Shown: positions 1-8,155 of the stretch, piece after piece
Layout: each line of letters begins with the position of its first letter
Position numbering within the stretch: position 1 is the first letter of the stretch
Source: Lachnospiraceae bacterium
Lineage (GTDB): Bacteria; Bacillota; Clostridia; Lachnospirales; Lachnospiraceae
Direction: 5' to 3'
Length of the DNA stretch: 64,000 nt
Assembly: GCA_017517305.1 (NCBI GenBank)
Contig: JAFWZV010000001.1
Span: 1-64,000, forward strand
Translations under genes and position numbers: made by a program
The notes under the pieces: generated by a model
What the model saw: the letters and a program-made list of their open reading frames with translations, nothing else
The model's database searches: none
Told to the model about the DNA's origin: nothing

Positions 1-16
1 GGGGAGGACTGATATA

Positions 17-763
17 ATGGAATACATTAAGGTGACAAGCGAAAACATAGAAAAAGAACATATATGTTGTGCGATTTCAAATAACAATGACATCCAAGTA
101 TCATCAAAAAAAGCTTGGCTGTCAGAACGGTTTGAAGATGGTTTGGTTTTCCTGAAAAGTACAGAGAGAGGCAAGTGTTTTATTGAATATATCCCTGCCG
201 AAAATGCATGGAATCCGATTTCGGCAGATGAGTATATGTATATTGATTGTTTGTGGGTTGCAGGTTCGTTTAAGGGACATGGCTATTCATCAGATTTATT
301 AAATGCTTGTATTGAGGATAGTAAAAACAAAGGAAAAAAGGGATTGTGTATTTTAGCAGCGACAAAGAAGAAGCCATTTTTAGCCGATCCTAAATTTCTG
401 AAGTATAAAGGATTTCAAGTTTGTGATGAAGCTGATAATGGCATTCAGTTATGGTATTTGCCATTCGTAGAAAATTCCACATTGCCACAATTCAAAGAAT
501 GTGCGAAACACCCCCATACGGACGAAATGGGATATGTTTTGTATTATACAAGTCAATGTCCGTTTAATGCAAAGTATGTTCCTGTAATTGAAGGGATTGC
601 AAAAGAAAAGGCAATAAAATTTAAAGCGATTCATTTGCTGAGTAAAGAGGAGGCACAAAATGCTCCGACTCCAATTACAACATACGCATTGTTTTTTGAT
701 GGTAACTATGTCACCAATGAGCAGATGAACGACAAGAGATTTTTGAAATTGTTGGAGAAGTAA
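17..763 (+). CDS. GNAT N-acetyltransferase with C-terminal YoaP domain
   Basis: 248 aa. The N-terminal ~150 residues read as a GNAT fold, with a glycine-containing acetyl-CoA loop (FKGHGYSSDLL, about residues 84-94) and the typical tail LKYKGFQV. The C-terminal ~80 residues (from YYTSQCPFNAKYVP) match the YoaP-type thioredoxin-like extension found on some GNAT enzymes. The product is probably a cytosolic acetyltransferase; the substrate is unknown. A strong GGGGAGGA site 8 bases before ATG fixes the start. Fold assignment is by family knowledge; no substrate inference is possible. Confidence 0.85.
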   Translation: MEYIKVTSENIEKEHICCAISNNNDIQVSSKKAWLSERFEDGLVFLKSTERGKCFIEYIPAENAWNPISADEYMYIDCLWVAGSFKGHGYSSDLLNACIEDSKNKGKKGLCILAATKKKPFLADPKFLKYKGFQVCDEADNGIQLWYLPFVENSTLPQFKECAKHPHTDEMGYVLYYTSQCPFNAKYVPVIEGIAKEKAIKFKAIHLLSKEEAQNAPTPITTYALFFDGNYVTNEQMNDKRFLKLLEK

Positions 764-928
764 AATTTCAGTCTTGCGGAGAGATTGAATGCAACAGAAG
801 ATTTGAATTTTGCTTTCGATGACCAGAATGAAAATCGTTAACGTTGCGCCTGTTTTCACAAGCGTTGCGTGACATAAAAAGAATTCTATTTTAATATCAA
901 AGTATCAAAAACAAAGGAGGTTCTTTTT
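764..928. other. intergenic stretch with a possible coding remnant
   Basis: Just after the GNAT stop, the + strand reads open from about 768 (FSLAERLNATEDL...) to a TAA at 841, with no start codon or ribosome binding site. This looks like the 3' end of a lost gene rather than a working one. An AAAGGAGG site at 913-920 belongs to the next gene. Confidence 0.3.
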
Positions 929-1210
929 ATGTTGAAGGAATTAAAGAAAAACAAAATGAGTGTTGTTGCAACTGGAATTTTATTTGGTGTTATGGGGGTA
1001 TTAATTATTCCTATGATAGCAGTAATTGTAAAAATATCGAATGCATTATCCCAAAAACATCCTAGGATATACAAGTATAGTATGATTGCTTTTATCGGTA
1101 TGTTATTGGCAATTAGCCTATTTTGCGTTGTTATTAAACATCAGATGAGTTTTCTTGTAATAGTTGCTTGTTTAGCAATAACATTATGCGACACTATTAA
1201 AAACAGATAA
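929..1210 (+). CDS. small membrane protein of unknown function
   Basis: 93 aa with about three hydrophobic segments (near residues 13-35, 49-67 and 71-86) and a basic N-terminus (KELKKNKM), consistent with an integral inner-membrane protein. A perfect AAAGGAGG lies 8 bases before the ATG. It sits 16 bases upstream of a membrane-tailed XRE regulator, so the two are likely co-transcribed and could act as a regulator/partner pair. That link is inference; no family was recognised. Confidence 0.7.
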   Translation: MLKELKKNKMSVVATGILFGVMGVLIIPMIAVIVKISNALSQKHPRIYKYSMIAFIGMLLAISLFCVVIKHQMSFLVIVACLAITLCDTIKNR

Positions 1211-1226
1211 TAAATGGAGTACAACT

Positions 1227-1688
1227 ATGGAAATATCAGATTTGATTAAATCAGCCAGAATTGAAAAGGGCTTAACCCAACAACAACTGGCTGATGTTGT
1301 CTTTGTTACGCGACAGACAATTTCGAAATGGGAATTGGGAAAAAGTGTTCCTGACCAAGCCTCTCTTATATTGCTATACCAGTATTTGGACATCAAGGAT
1401 AATGAGAAAAAACAGTTATCAAAGCTTATTTTTAATAAGCAAAATATTATATTAATTTTGATTGCAATCGTATTTTCTCCTATGGTTATTGGAGTACGTT
1501 TTATCTGTTGTAAAATTGATAAGATTGAAAATCGAAAAATTAAAGCGGTAATCAAGGTTATTGGCTTTGTTGTATTCTCATCGTATCTAGTATCTTTAAA
1601 ACAAAATGTGGCGTATTTGTTAATTGGTATATTTTCTCTGGTGTATTTGTTATATCAATTCTATTTGAGTGGATTGGAAACTAAATGA
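1227..1688 (+). CDS. XRE-family regulator with C-terminal membrane segments
   Basis: 153 aa. Residues 5-60 form a typical XRE helix-turn-helix (IKSARIEKGLTQQQLADVV...TRQTISKWELGKSVPD). The remaining ~80 residues carry about three hydrophobic helices (near 72-95, 108-125 and 130-148). The protein is therefore probably a membrane-anchored DNA-binding regulator. The start follows GGAG by 9 bases. It is paired with the small membrane protein upstream. HTH assignment is secure; signal and target are unknown. Confidence 0.85.
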   Translation: MEISDLIKSARIEKGLTQQQLADVVFVTRQTISKWELGKSVPDQASLILLYQYLDIKDNEKKQLSKLIFNKQNIILILIAIVFSPMVIGVRFICCKIDKIENRKIKAVIKVIGFVVFSSYLVSLKQNVAYLLIGIFSLVYLLYQFYLSGLETK

Positions 1689-1931
1689 TTTGTGTCAGCA
1701 AGTTTAAGGCAAGCGATAATTCATGAAATTTCAGTTTCATAAAGAACTGAAAGCATACGAAGAATTGAAATTAGTGGTGAATAGATGATAATAACATTAA
1801 GTGAGTATATTGAACAAAATAAATTTTGCAATATATAGAGGATATAAAAAACACATATCAAGATTATAAATTATATCCAGCATTTTATATTGCTGAATGG
1901 AAATCGAAATAATTGTTGGGAGAGGTGTATT
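1689..1931. other. gene-poor gap
   Basis: About 240 bases with no convincing gene. A 17-codon reading frame from ATG 1785 lacks a clear ribosome binding site. The region is AT-rich and may hold the promoter of the next gene, but no clean -35/-10 pair was seen. Confidence 0.4.
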
Positions 1932-2870
1932 ATGAAAAAAATAGAAATGATGCACCATATTGAATTGAAAGAGCTTTTTGATTCTTATGGTTGTTCTATG
2001 AATTCATTAGTTAATATACAAATTGGATATGATGAAAAGGTATACATTTTGCTAAGTGCATCCATACCTGAGAGGATTAAAGGGATGTTTGTGAATACGG
2101 AGGCTAACTCGAAGTATTCAGCAATTTGTTTAACTGTGGATTGGGATAATGGAATGATAACTCATCATCAGCTGATGGAGTTTGGGGTTCACAAGATGAA
2201 TTTTCATTATATTCAGCCTATAGGTGAGAATATATTATTGCTTGGTGCAAGGTGTCTATACAGAAAAGAAACTGGTCCTGAGATGAACGCTGTGATTGTG
2301 GATACAACTGGAAATATTCAAGCTGAATTCTGCCTGGGTGATGGAATACAGGATTGTATAGTTACAGATGAGGGGAATATTATTACAAGCTATTTTGATG
2401 AGGGTGTCTTTGGAAACTATGGATGGGAAAAGCCTATTGGTCACTGCGGACTAATTGTATGGTCCCAAAAGGGTGATATAAAATGGGAAGCAAACCGTAT
2501 GATAGATGATTGCTATGGGTTAAATGTAGATGAGAAGAATAACATTTGGTATTACTACTACTCTGATTTTGAGATGGTGAAAACAGATATGAAGGATGAA
2601 ATTGTGTATCATCCGCAGAATAGAGGTTTTAATTCATTTTTGATTACTAAGGACACAAGGACTCTTATACATGATGGAGGATATAGTAAGCATAGTGAGT
2701 TTTTTGCGGAAACGATTAATCACCATGAATTGTCTGGGTTAGAAAAGGTTGACCTTGTTTATAATGGGGGAACAATACTTAAAATAATGTGTAGCTTTAG
2801 AAGTGCAAAGATGGTGGTTGTGGATTCAAAGAATAGATTGTATGTGAAAGAAATTATATCATTAGGTTGA
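1932..2870 (+). CDS. hypothetical protein, possibly beta-propeller-like
   Basis: 312 aa from the ATG preceded by GGGAGAGG (the frame extends 14 codons further up without a binding site). No signal peptide or membrane helix. The sequence is a run of short beta-strand-like segments with repeated patterns such as GHCGLIVWSQKGDIKWEA and NVDEKNNIWYYYYS, reminiscent of WD/NHL-type sensor proteins. No catalytic motif was seen and the family is not recognised. It stands alone between accessory genes. Confidence 0.65.
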   Translation: MKKIEMMHHIELKELFDSYGCSMNSLVNIQIGYDEKVYILLSASIPERIKGMFVNTEANSKYSAICLTVDWDNGMITHHQLMEFGVHKMNFHYIQPIGENILLLGARCLYRKETGPEMNAVIVDTTGNIQAEFCLGDGIQDCIVTDEGNIITSYFDEGVFGNYGWEKPIGHCGLIVWSQKGDIKWEANRMIDDCYGLNVDEKNNIWYYYYSDFEMVKTDMKDEIVYHPQNRGFNSFLITKDTRTLIHDGGYSKHSEFFAETINHHELSGLEKVDLVYNGGTILKIMCSFRSAKMVVVDSKNRLYVKEIISLG

Positions 2871-2872
2871 TA

Positions 2873-3010
2873 ATGTGTTACGAAGAGATGGAAAAAAGCT
2901 TTAACTTAGTCAGATACGGTGAACCATATTATTCAGAGGCAAACACAAAGACATATCACGATATTGGAATAGAGTTGAGTCCACTTGCCGAAACATGGGA
3001 AGATACTTGA
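2873..3010 (+). pseudogene. short ORF, probable gene remnant
   Basis: 45 codons starting at ATG 2873 and ending TGA 3010 (MCYEEMEKSFNLVRYGEPYY...). It has a coding-like composition but only a poor ribosome binding site, and it overlaps nothing. It is most simply a fragment of a lost gene; a genuine small protein cannot be excluded. Confidence 0.35.
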
Positions 3011-3042
3011 GCTTGAGATGAAATGATAATATAATAAATACA

Positions 3043-3071
3043 TTGACACGATAAGATATTTGATATACTAT
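3043..3071 (+). promoter_or_regulatory. promoter of antisense RNA, cassette 1
   Basis: TTGACA at 3043-3048, a 17-base spacer and TACTAT at 3066-3071 form a sigma-A-type promoter. Nothing codes downstream before the hairpin at 3112-3145, so the expected product is an RNA of roughly 70 bases. Confidence 0.6.
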
Positions 3072-3077
3072 GATAAT

Positions 3078-3150
3078 AACGGAAAGGTAGAGAATTTCCA
3101 TAGGCTAAACGAAACGCCTAGAGAGGTGCGACTCTCTAGGCGTTTCTTGC
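3078..3150 (+). ncRNA. putative antisense RNA antitoxin, cassette 1
   Basis: Predicted short RNA from the promoter at 3043-3071 to the hairpin at 3112-3145. It contains TCCATAGGCT (3097-3106), which is repeated exactly at 3269-3278 over the start codon of the minus-strand peptide gene. The RNA can therefore pair with the peptide mRNA both at the terminator and at the start site, as RNA II does in the pAD1 par/fst system. Transcription is inferred. Confidence 0.55.
3112..3145. terminator. shared bidirectional terminator hairpin, cassette 1
   Basis: Perfect 14-bp inverted repeat (3112-3125 with 3132-3145, AAACGCCTAGAGAG) around a 6-base loop, with T-rich sequence on both sides. It ends the + strand short RNA and the minus-strand peptide transcript. 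The same hairpin recurs at 9546-9579 and 11676-11711. Confidence 0.75.
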
Positions 3151-3186
3151 TCTTAAAGCGAGCTACTCTTTGTGGGTTGTTGCCGT

Positions 3187-3273
3187 CTACTTATCTCCAT
3201 CCAGCCACTTGCTTATGTAGTATGCGACTACACTTGCCACAACGGAGATAACGAAAGTAGAGAAAAAATCCAT
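3187..3273 (-). CDS. 28-aa hydrophobic peptide, type I toxin-like, cassette 1
   Basis: 28 codons from ATG (3273-3271) to TAG (3187). The peptide has one hydrophobic helix (STFVISVVASVVAYYI) and a polar tail KWLDGDK, the plan of Fst/Ldr-type membrane toxins. GGAGG stands 8 bases upstream of the ATG. A near-identical gene is at 11752-11838, and both share a leader (GCTGTCGACTC...TAGCGTAAAGCGA). It converges on the short + strand RNA through the hairpin at 3112-3145. Toxicity is inferred from layout, not shown. Confidence 0.65.
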   Translation of the reverse strand: MDFFSTFVISVVASVVAYYISKWLDGDK

Positions 3274-3349
3274 AGGCTTCACCTCCTCTCGCTTTACGCT
3301 AGAAAGAGTCGACAGCCTATATAAAAACAGATAAATATAAAATGTATAT

Positions 3350-3485
3350 TTATGAGTTATCTGGATGTTTGCTTTTCTCAATAAGTCTAATTTCAAGTTC
3401 CATATCAACGGCATTTGCCAGTTTTGTAAGTACATCTATAGTTGGCATATTTCACTTAGCTTCAATTCGAATAATATTAATCCAT
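3350..3485 (-). pseudogene. decayed XRE regulator, cassette 1
   Basis: The minus strand encodes a broken copy of the regulator at 9597-9881. The tail NMPTIDVLTKLANAVDMELE lines up with NMPSIDILTKLANAVDMELE of the intact gene. The codon for Arg in EAKRNM is now TGA (3454-3452), the region encoding most of the helix-turn-helix is deleted, and the surviving start codon is out of frame. A TAA at 3352-3350 ends it. Confidence 0.8.
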
Positions 3486-3641
3486 AGCACACCTCCCTAA
3501 ATACAAATAATACGTATCAATTATAATGCGATGTCGTCAGAAAGTAAACGAGTATTTCGCTTTTAATTTATGATTGTAAGAAGTTACAATAATGTGGTAG
3601 GATAACTTTATATAAGAAATAAGCTTGCGAGGAGACACAAG

Positions 3642-4133
3642 ATGAATATAGACATTAGAGAATACAGTGAAAATGACCTGCCAGATATGATAGCTATCTG
3701 GAATGAGGTGGTGGAGGAAGGAATTGCATTTCCCCAGGAGGAGATGCTGACCATAGAAACAGGAAGAGAATTCTTCGGTTCACAGACCTACACAGGAGTA
3801 GCTTATGACAGTGATACAGGTGTGATATACGGCTTGTACATATTGCATCCAAATAATATTGGCAGGTGTGGACACATTTGCAATGCAAGCTACGCAGTAA
3901 GATCTGATGTGAGGGGGCTGCATATAGGTGAGAAGTTGGTTTGTGATTGCATCAAACAGGGTGATTTGCATGGCTTTAGGGTGTTGCAGTTTAATGCGGT
4001 TGTTGCTACGAATGTTCATGCCAGACACTTATATGAGAGATTAGGATTTAAACTGCTTGGTATTATAGAGAAGGGCTTTCGTATGAAGGATGGACATTAC
4101 GAGGATATATGTCCGTATTATCGCTTGCTTTAG
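3642..4133 (+). CDS. GNAT N-acetyltransferase
   Basis: 163 aa, single GNAT domain over the whole length. The acetyl-CoA loop is RSDVRGLHIGEKLV (near residues 92-105), followed by the C-terminal signature NVHARHLYERLGFKLLG. It resembles amino-acid/phosphinothricin-type acetyltransferases (residues 1-30 IREYSENDLPDMIAIWNEVV). GAGGAG lies upstream of ATG. It is the first gene after toxin-like cassette 1 and is probably transcribed alone. The substrate is unknown. Confidence 0.9.
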   Translation: MNIDIREYSENDLPDMIAIWNEVVEEGIAFPQEEMLTIETGREFFGSQTYTGVAYDSDTGVIYGLYILHPNNIGRCGHICNASYAVRSDVRGLHIGEKLVCDCIKQGDLHGFRVLQFNAVVATNVHARHLYERLGFKLLGIIEKGFRMKDGHYEDICPYYRLL

Positions 4134-4211
4134 CATTAGGATAAAAATAGGTTCATTAGTAGAGTTGACAAGAAGGTCAAGCTACTGGAGATAGGAAAGG
4201 GAAGATTAATT

Positions 4212-4646
4212 GTGAAATTAGATATTAATGTTATTGCAGAAACATTGCTTTGGGAAAATGTATCGAAATATGTTGAGCAAGTAACAGAACTTAGGACAAT
4301 AATAGGAGGTATAACATATATTGATGTTGGACTGATAGATAAAATAGATGAATGTGAGATATTGGATACAGAAGAGTTTACTCTTATAGAGATAACAGAG
4401 GGAATAAATAGTATTCGAGTTAAATTTGAAATGCCATTTGCACTTTGCTGTTGGGCTAATAAAAAACATATATTTAGCGTTACAGCTGTTGCAAATGGTG
4501 AGTGCGTAATTCCTGATGAGAAAAACTTTGATTATTCATCTGTAGATTTTGATAGTATGAACAGAAAAGATTTATTAGATGTTGGAGAAATCGTTTGCAT
4601 AGACAATATTAAGTATAATTATGTTGAGGTTGATATGCATGTGTAA
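4212..4646 (+). CDS. hypothetical protein
   Basis: 144 aa, acidic, no signal peptide or membrane helix. A Cys-Cys pair occurs in the middle (FALCCWANK). A GGAAAGGG-type site precedes ATG, and the gene ends 17 bases before the next acetyltransferase, so the two may be co-transcribed. No family recognised; probably a small soluble protein. Confidence 0.6.
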   Translation: MKLDINVIAETLLWENVSKYVEQVTELRTIIGGITYIDVGLIDKIDECEILDTEEFTLIEITEGINSIRVKFEMPFALCCWANKKHIFSVTAVANGECVIPDEKNFDYSSVDFDSMNRKDLLDVGEIVCIDNIKYNYVEVDMHV

Positions 4647-4663
4647 GTGAAAGAAAGGATATT

Positions 4664-5104
4664 ATGACTATACGATTAATGACAATTAAAGATTATAGCT
4701 CAGTGTACGCACTTTGGCTATCCTGTTCAGGTATGGGACTAAATAATTTGGACGATTCAAGGGAAGGAATTGAGAAGTTCTTAAAGAGAAATCCAACTAC
4801 CTGCTTTGTGGCAGTAGAGGATGAAGAGGTTGTTGGAGTTATTATTGGGGGACATGATGGTAGAAGAGGATATATTTACCATACTGCAGTACATAAAAAC
4901 TACAGGCGTAGAGGAATTGCAGAAAATCTACTTGATAAGTGTTTGGAAGCATTGAAGGCAGAGGGGATAAATAAGGTTGCGTTGGTTGTTTTTGAACGAA
5001 ATTGGGTAGGAAACTTTTTCTGGCAGAAGCAGGGCTTTGATGTAAGAACTGATTTGGTTTATAGGAATAAGGCAATTGCAGAAATAGAGAGAAAAGATAC
5101 ATAA
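4664..5104 (+). CDS. GNAT N-acetyltransferase
   Basis: 146 aa. Compact GNAT domain with motif A HTAVHKNYRRRGIAENLLDKC (about residues 66-86; R-R-x-G-I/A loop) and the motif-B tail NFFWQKQGFDVR. Similar in plan to YpeA/RimI-like enzymes. GAAAGGAT before ATG; it is followed after 18 bases by a flavodoxin gene, suggesting an operon. Substrate unknown. Confidence 0.9.
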   Translation: MTIRLMTIKDYSSVYALWLSCSGMGLNNLDDSREGIEKFLKRNPTTCFVAVEDEEVVGVIIGGHDGRRGYIYHTAVHKNYRRRGIAENLLDKCLEALKAEGINKVALVVFERNWVGNFFWQKQGFDVRTDLVYRNKAIAEIERKDT

Positions 5105-5122
5105 GAAGGGGAGGTACATAAT

Positions 5123-5593
5123 ATGAGCAAAAAACTAGTAGCGTATTTTTCGGCATCAGGAGTTACTGCCAAGGTTGCAAATGCATTGGCAGAGGCAGCG
5201 GGTGCCACCTTACATGAGATTAAGCCGGAGGTTCCATATACGACAGCAGACCTTGACTGGATGAATAAGCAGAGCAGAAGCTCCGTGGAGATGTCGGATA
5301 AGTCATCCCGCCCGGCCATTAAGGATAAGCTTGATAATATGGCAGATTATGATGTGGTATATTTGGGCTTCCCTATATGGTGGTATGTTGCTCCAACCAT
5401 AATTAATACATTTTTGGAAAGCTATGATATGAGTGGCAAAATGATTATATTATTTGCCACATCAGGAGGAAGCGACTTTGGTAAGACGGTTGAAGGATTG
5501 AAATGTAGCTGCCCTAATTCTAATATTATGGAAGGAAAGATTGTTAAAGCAAGTTCTATGATGGAGGATATACAAGAGATAATTTCGTTATAG
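5123..5593 (+). CDS. flavodoxin-family protein
   Basis: 156 aa flavodoxin fold. The FMN phosphate loop is YFSASGVTAKVANAL (residues 8-22), and the second flavin-contact region is GFPIWWYVAPTIINTFLE (near residues 79-96). Such proteins are cytosolic electron carriers or quinone/flavin oxidoreductases in anaerobes. A strong GGGGAGG precedes ATG. Partner enzymes cannot be named from context. Confidence 0.9.
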   Translation: MSKKLVAYFSASGVTAKVANALAEAAGATLHEIKPEVPYTTADLDWMNKQSRSSVEMSDKSSRPAIKDKLDNMADYDVVYLGFPIWWYVAPTIINTFLESYDMSGKMIILFATSGGSDFGKTVEGLKCSCPNSNIMEGKIVKASSMMEDIQEIISL

Positions 5594-5670
5594 TGTTTGC
5601 CTGAATGATTTTATAAAAGAACTAGAGTTTTCGGGGCGGAGAGTAAAAAAAATATACGAGGAAATACGAG

Positions 5671-6174
5671 ATGAAGATACACATCATAGGCTGTAGTGGT
5701 TCCGGAAAGACCTACCTAGCTAAGGCATTGTCAAATAAATATGATATTCCACATTTCGATTTGGATGATGTGCAGTGGGACAACAGAGCTGATAGATATG
5801 GTGTAAAGAATTCACCCCAAAAGAGAAATGAATTGTTGCAGGAAATACTTGCTAATGAGCAGTGGATAATTGAAGGGGTATATTACAAATGGGTTGGATT
5901 AAGCTTTGAAGAAGCCGATACAATCTATGTGCTTGATATGCCCAAGCATCTCTATAAATCAAGAATTATAATTCGTTTTTTAAAGAGAAAAATAGGATTA
6001 GAAAAGGGAAAGAAGGAAACCATAAAATCAGTAATATCGCTTTTGAAATGGACTGATACATTTCAGGATAAGAATATGTCTGAGATAAGAAAAATCCTTG
6101 AAACATATCAAGAAAAGATTATATGGATTAGAAGTAAGAACGAGATAAAAGATATTATAAGAATAAACACATAA
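5671..6174 (+). CDS. P-loop kinase of the FlaR/topology-modulation type
   Basis: 167 aa with a Walker A loop at the extreme N-terminus (GCSGSGKTYLAKAL, residues 7-20), followed by FDLDDVQWDN and WIIEGVYYKW, the pattern of small adenylate-kinase-like proteins annotated as DNA topology modulation protein FlaR. It probably phosphorylates an unidentified small molecule. The ATG lies 15 bases before the next gene's region, and the two may be transcribed together. The FlaR name is a family label, not a demonstrated role. Confidence 0.75.
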   Translation: MKIHIIGCSGSGKTYLAKALSNKYDIPHFDLDDVQWDNRADRYGVKNSPQKRNELLQEILANEQWIIEGVYYKWVGLSFEEADTIYVLDMPKHLYKSRIIIRFLKRKIGLEKGKKETIKSVISLLKWTDTFQDKNMSEIRKILETYQEKIIWIRSKNEIKDIIRINT

Positions 6175-6189
6175 GATTGGGGAATTACC

Positions 6190-6927
6190 ATGGCATTTAT
6201 GGGGATTATGATAGTGGGAGCTATTCTACTGATCATTTTAGGAATTGTTATATTTACAATTGCAACTCTTGTTATAGGATTGGTTAATAAAAAGAAACAC
6301 AAAATTTTGTCTAAGGTGATGCTGATTTTATCCGGCATAGGAGCCTTGTGCCTTACGGGAATTTTGATTTTCATATTTATGCCAAGGCCGGAGATAATTG
6401 AGACACCTAATGGTGAGGTGAAGGTTAAGAAAAGTATAATAGAGGACTATAAGGTATGCCTTGAAAATAGGGATTTGGTGGAGCTTAAGGAACTGCTGGA
6501 TGAACAACCTGCTTTGGTGTTTTATAGGGATGCAAATAGAGTCACCATGATTGATTATGGTATGTATAATACTGATGTGGAGCTGATGCAGCTTGCTTGG
6601 GATTACGGCGCTATATTTGATAATCCTATTACCTATGACCATCTGGTGTTTGATAATTCAGCCCACTCATTTTTCGTTAGATTGGACTACCCTGATGTTA
6701 AGAAGGAGGTTCTTCACGAAAAGGGAGTTACGACAGAGGACATCATAGCTACGGTGGAGTTTATGATTGAACATGGAGCGGAGCTTACTTATAGCCAGGA
6801 TACCAATGGGCATACCGGCAATTTTTATAATGACGCACTATGGTGGGTTATGCTGGATGGAGTTCAGAGTGATTTGGACGATGAGTTGCTGGAACTGATT
6901 GAAGAAGGTATGAAAGGAAAAAAATAA
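6190..6927 (+). CDS. membrane protein with cytosolic ankyrin-like C-terminus
   Basis: 245 aa. Two hydrophobic helices (about residues 5-33 and 43-65) joined by a KKKHK loop. The rest is a soluble domain with helical pairs resembling ankyrin repeats (CLENRDLVELKELLDEQPAL, TVEFMIEHGAEL). Both termini are probably on the same side of the membrane. It ends 1 base before the aldo/keto reductase, so translation is likely coupled. No named family. Confidence 0.65.
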   Translation: MAFMGIMIVGAILLIILGIVIFTIATLVIGLVNKKKHKILSKVMLILSGIGALCLTGILIFIFMPRPEIIETPNGEVKVKKSIIEDYKVCLENRDLVELKELLDEQPALVFYRDANRVTMIDYGMYNTDVELMQLAWDYGAIFDNPITYDHLVFDNSAHSFFVRLDYPDVKKEVLHEKGVTTEDIIATVEFMIEHGAELTYSQDTNGHTGNFYNDALWWVMLDGVQSDLDDELLELIEEGMKGKK

Positions 6928-6928
6928 T

Positions 6929-8107
6929 ATGATATACAGCGATTTTCAAGATAAAAAACTATCATTACTTGGCTTTGGTGCCATGAGACTTCCTACTAGA
7001 GAGGATGGAAGTGTGGATGAAGAGCTTGTGAGAGACATGACTAAGTACGCCATGGATAAGGGGGTTAATTATTTCGACACAGCATTTCCTTACCATGGTG
7101 GACATTCTGAGGTTGTAATGGGTAAGGTGCTTGGGGAGTATCCAAGGGACAGCTATTTCCTTGCCACAAAGTATCCGGGACATCAGATTAGCAGTAGCTA
7201 TAATCCGGCGGAAATATTTGAGGAGCAGCTTAGAAAATGTGGTGTGGATTACTTTGATTTCTATCTCTTACATAATGTGTACGAAAACTCTATGGATGTG
7301 TACCTAGATCCTAAGTGGGGAATTATAGATTATTTTAAGGAGCAAAAGCGATTAGGTCGAATCAAGCATCTGGGCTTTTCTACCCATGCAAAGCTTGAAG
7401 GCCTGGAACAGTTTTTAGATGCCTGTGGTGAGGATATGGAGTTTTGCCAGATTCAGCTTAATTATCTGGACTGGACTCTACAGGATGCAAAGGGCAAATA
7501 TGAGCTGCTTACCGAGAGAGGAATACCTGTCTTTGTTATGGAGCCTGTAAGAGGTGGTAAGCTGGCTAGTCTTGATGCTGAGAATGAAACAAAGCTTAAA
7601 GACCTTCGTCCTGATGAGTCAATTCCTGCCTGGGGCTTTAGATTCCTACAGGGGCTTCCTAATGTTAAGATGGTTTTAAGCGGAATGTCTAATATGGAGC
7701 AGATGGTGGATAATGTAAAAACATTTACCGAGGAAAAACCGCTTTCGGTTCAGGAGACTGACCTGATTCTTGAAATAGCTGAGGGTATGAAGAATTCCAT
7801 ACCTTGTACGGCTTGTAAGTATTGCACTAGTGGTTGTCCTATGGGACTTGATATACCAGGGCTTATTGCCACATATAACGAGATACGATTTGCTCCTGTG
7901 GTTAACTCTGTTATGCATCTTCAGGCCATGTCAGCTGACAAGCAGCCATCTGCTTGTATCGCATGTGGGAAATGTTCACAGATATGTCCTCAGGGTATAG
8001 ATATACCACAGGTTATGAAAGATTTTGCAGAAGCTTTAGATAAGATTCCTAAGTGGGCAGATATCTGTCGTCAGAGGGAAGAGGAAGCGAAAAAGCTGAG
8101 ACAGTAA
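6929..8107 (+). CDS. aldo/keto reductase with C-terminal 4Fe-4S domain
   Basis: 392 aa. Residues 1-~270 form an aldo/keto reductase barrel: DTAFPYHGGHSE contains the Asp and Tyr of the catalytic tetrad, FLATKYPG the Lys and DFYLLHNV the His. The C-terminal ~100 residues carry ferredoxin-type clusters (CTACKYCTSGCPMGLDIP and CIACGKCSQICPQGIDIP), as in the COG1453 group common in Clostridia. It probably reduces a carbonyl using electrons through Fe-S clusters. AAAGGA precedes ATG. Confidence 0.92.
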   Translation: MIYSDFQDKKLSLLGFGAMRLPTREDGSVDEELVRDMTKYAMDKGVNYFDTAFPYHGGHSEVVMGKVLGEYPRDSYFLATKYPGHQISSSYNPAEIFEEQLRKCGVDYFDFYLLHNVYENSMDVYLDPKWGIIDYFKEQKRLGRIKHLGFSTHAKLEGLEQFLDACGEDMEFCQIQLNYLDWTLQDAKGKYELLTERGIPVFVMEPVRGGKLASLDAENETKLKDLRPDESIPAWGFRFLQGLPNVKMVLSGMSNMEQMVDNVKTFTEEKPLSVQETDLILEIAEGMKNSIPCTACKYCTSGCPMGLDIPGLIATYNEIRFAPVVNSVMHLQAMSADKQPSACIACGKCSQICPQGIDIPQVMKDFAEALDKIPKWADICRQREEEAKKLRQ

Positions 8108-8155
8108 AAGTTTTCGATTACGAATAATAGAAGGGAAAATTGTTGAAAGAAAGAT

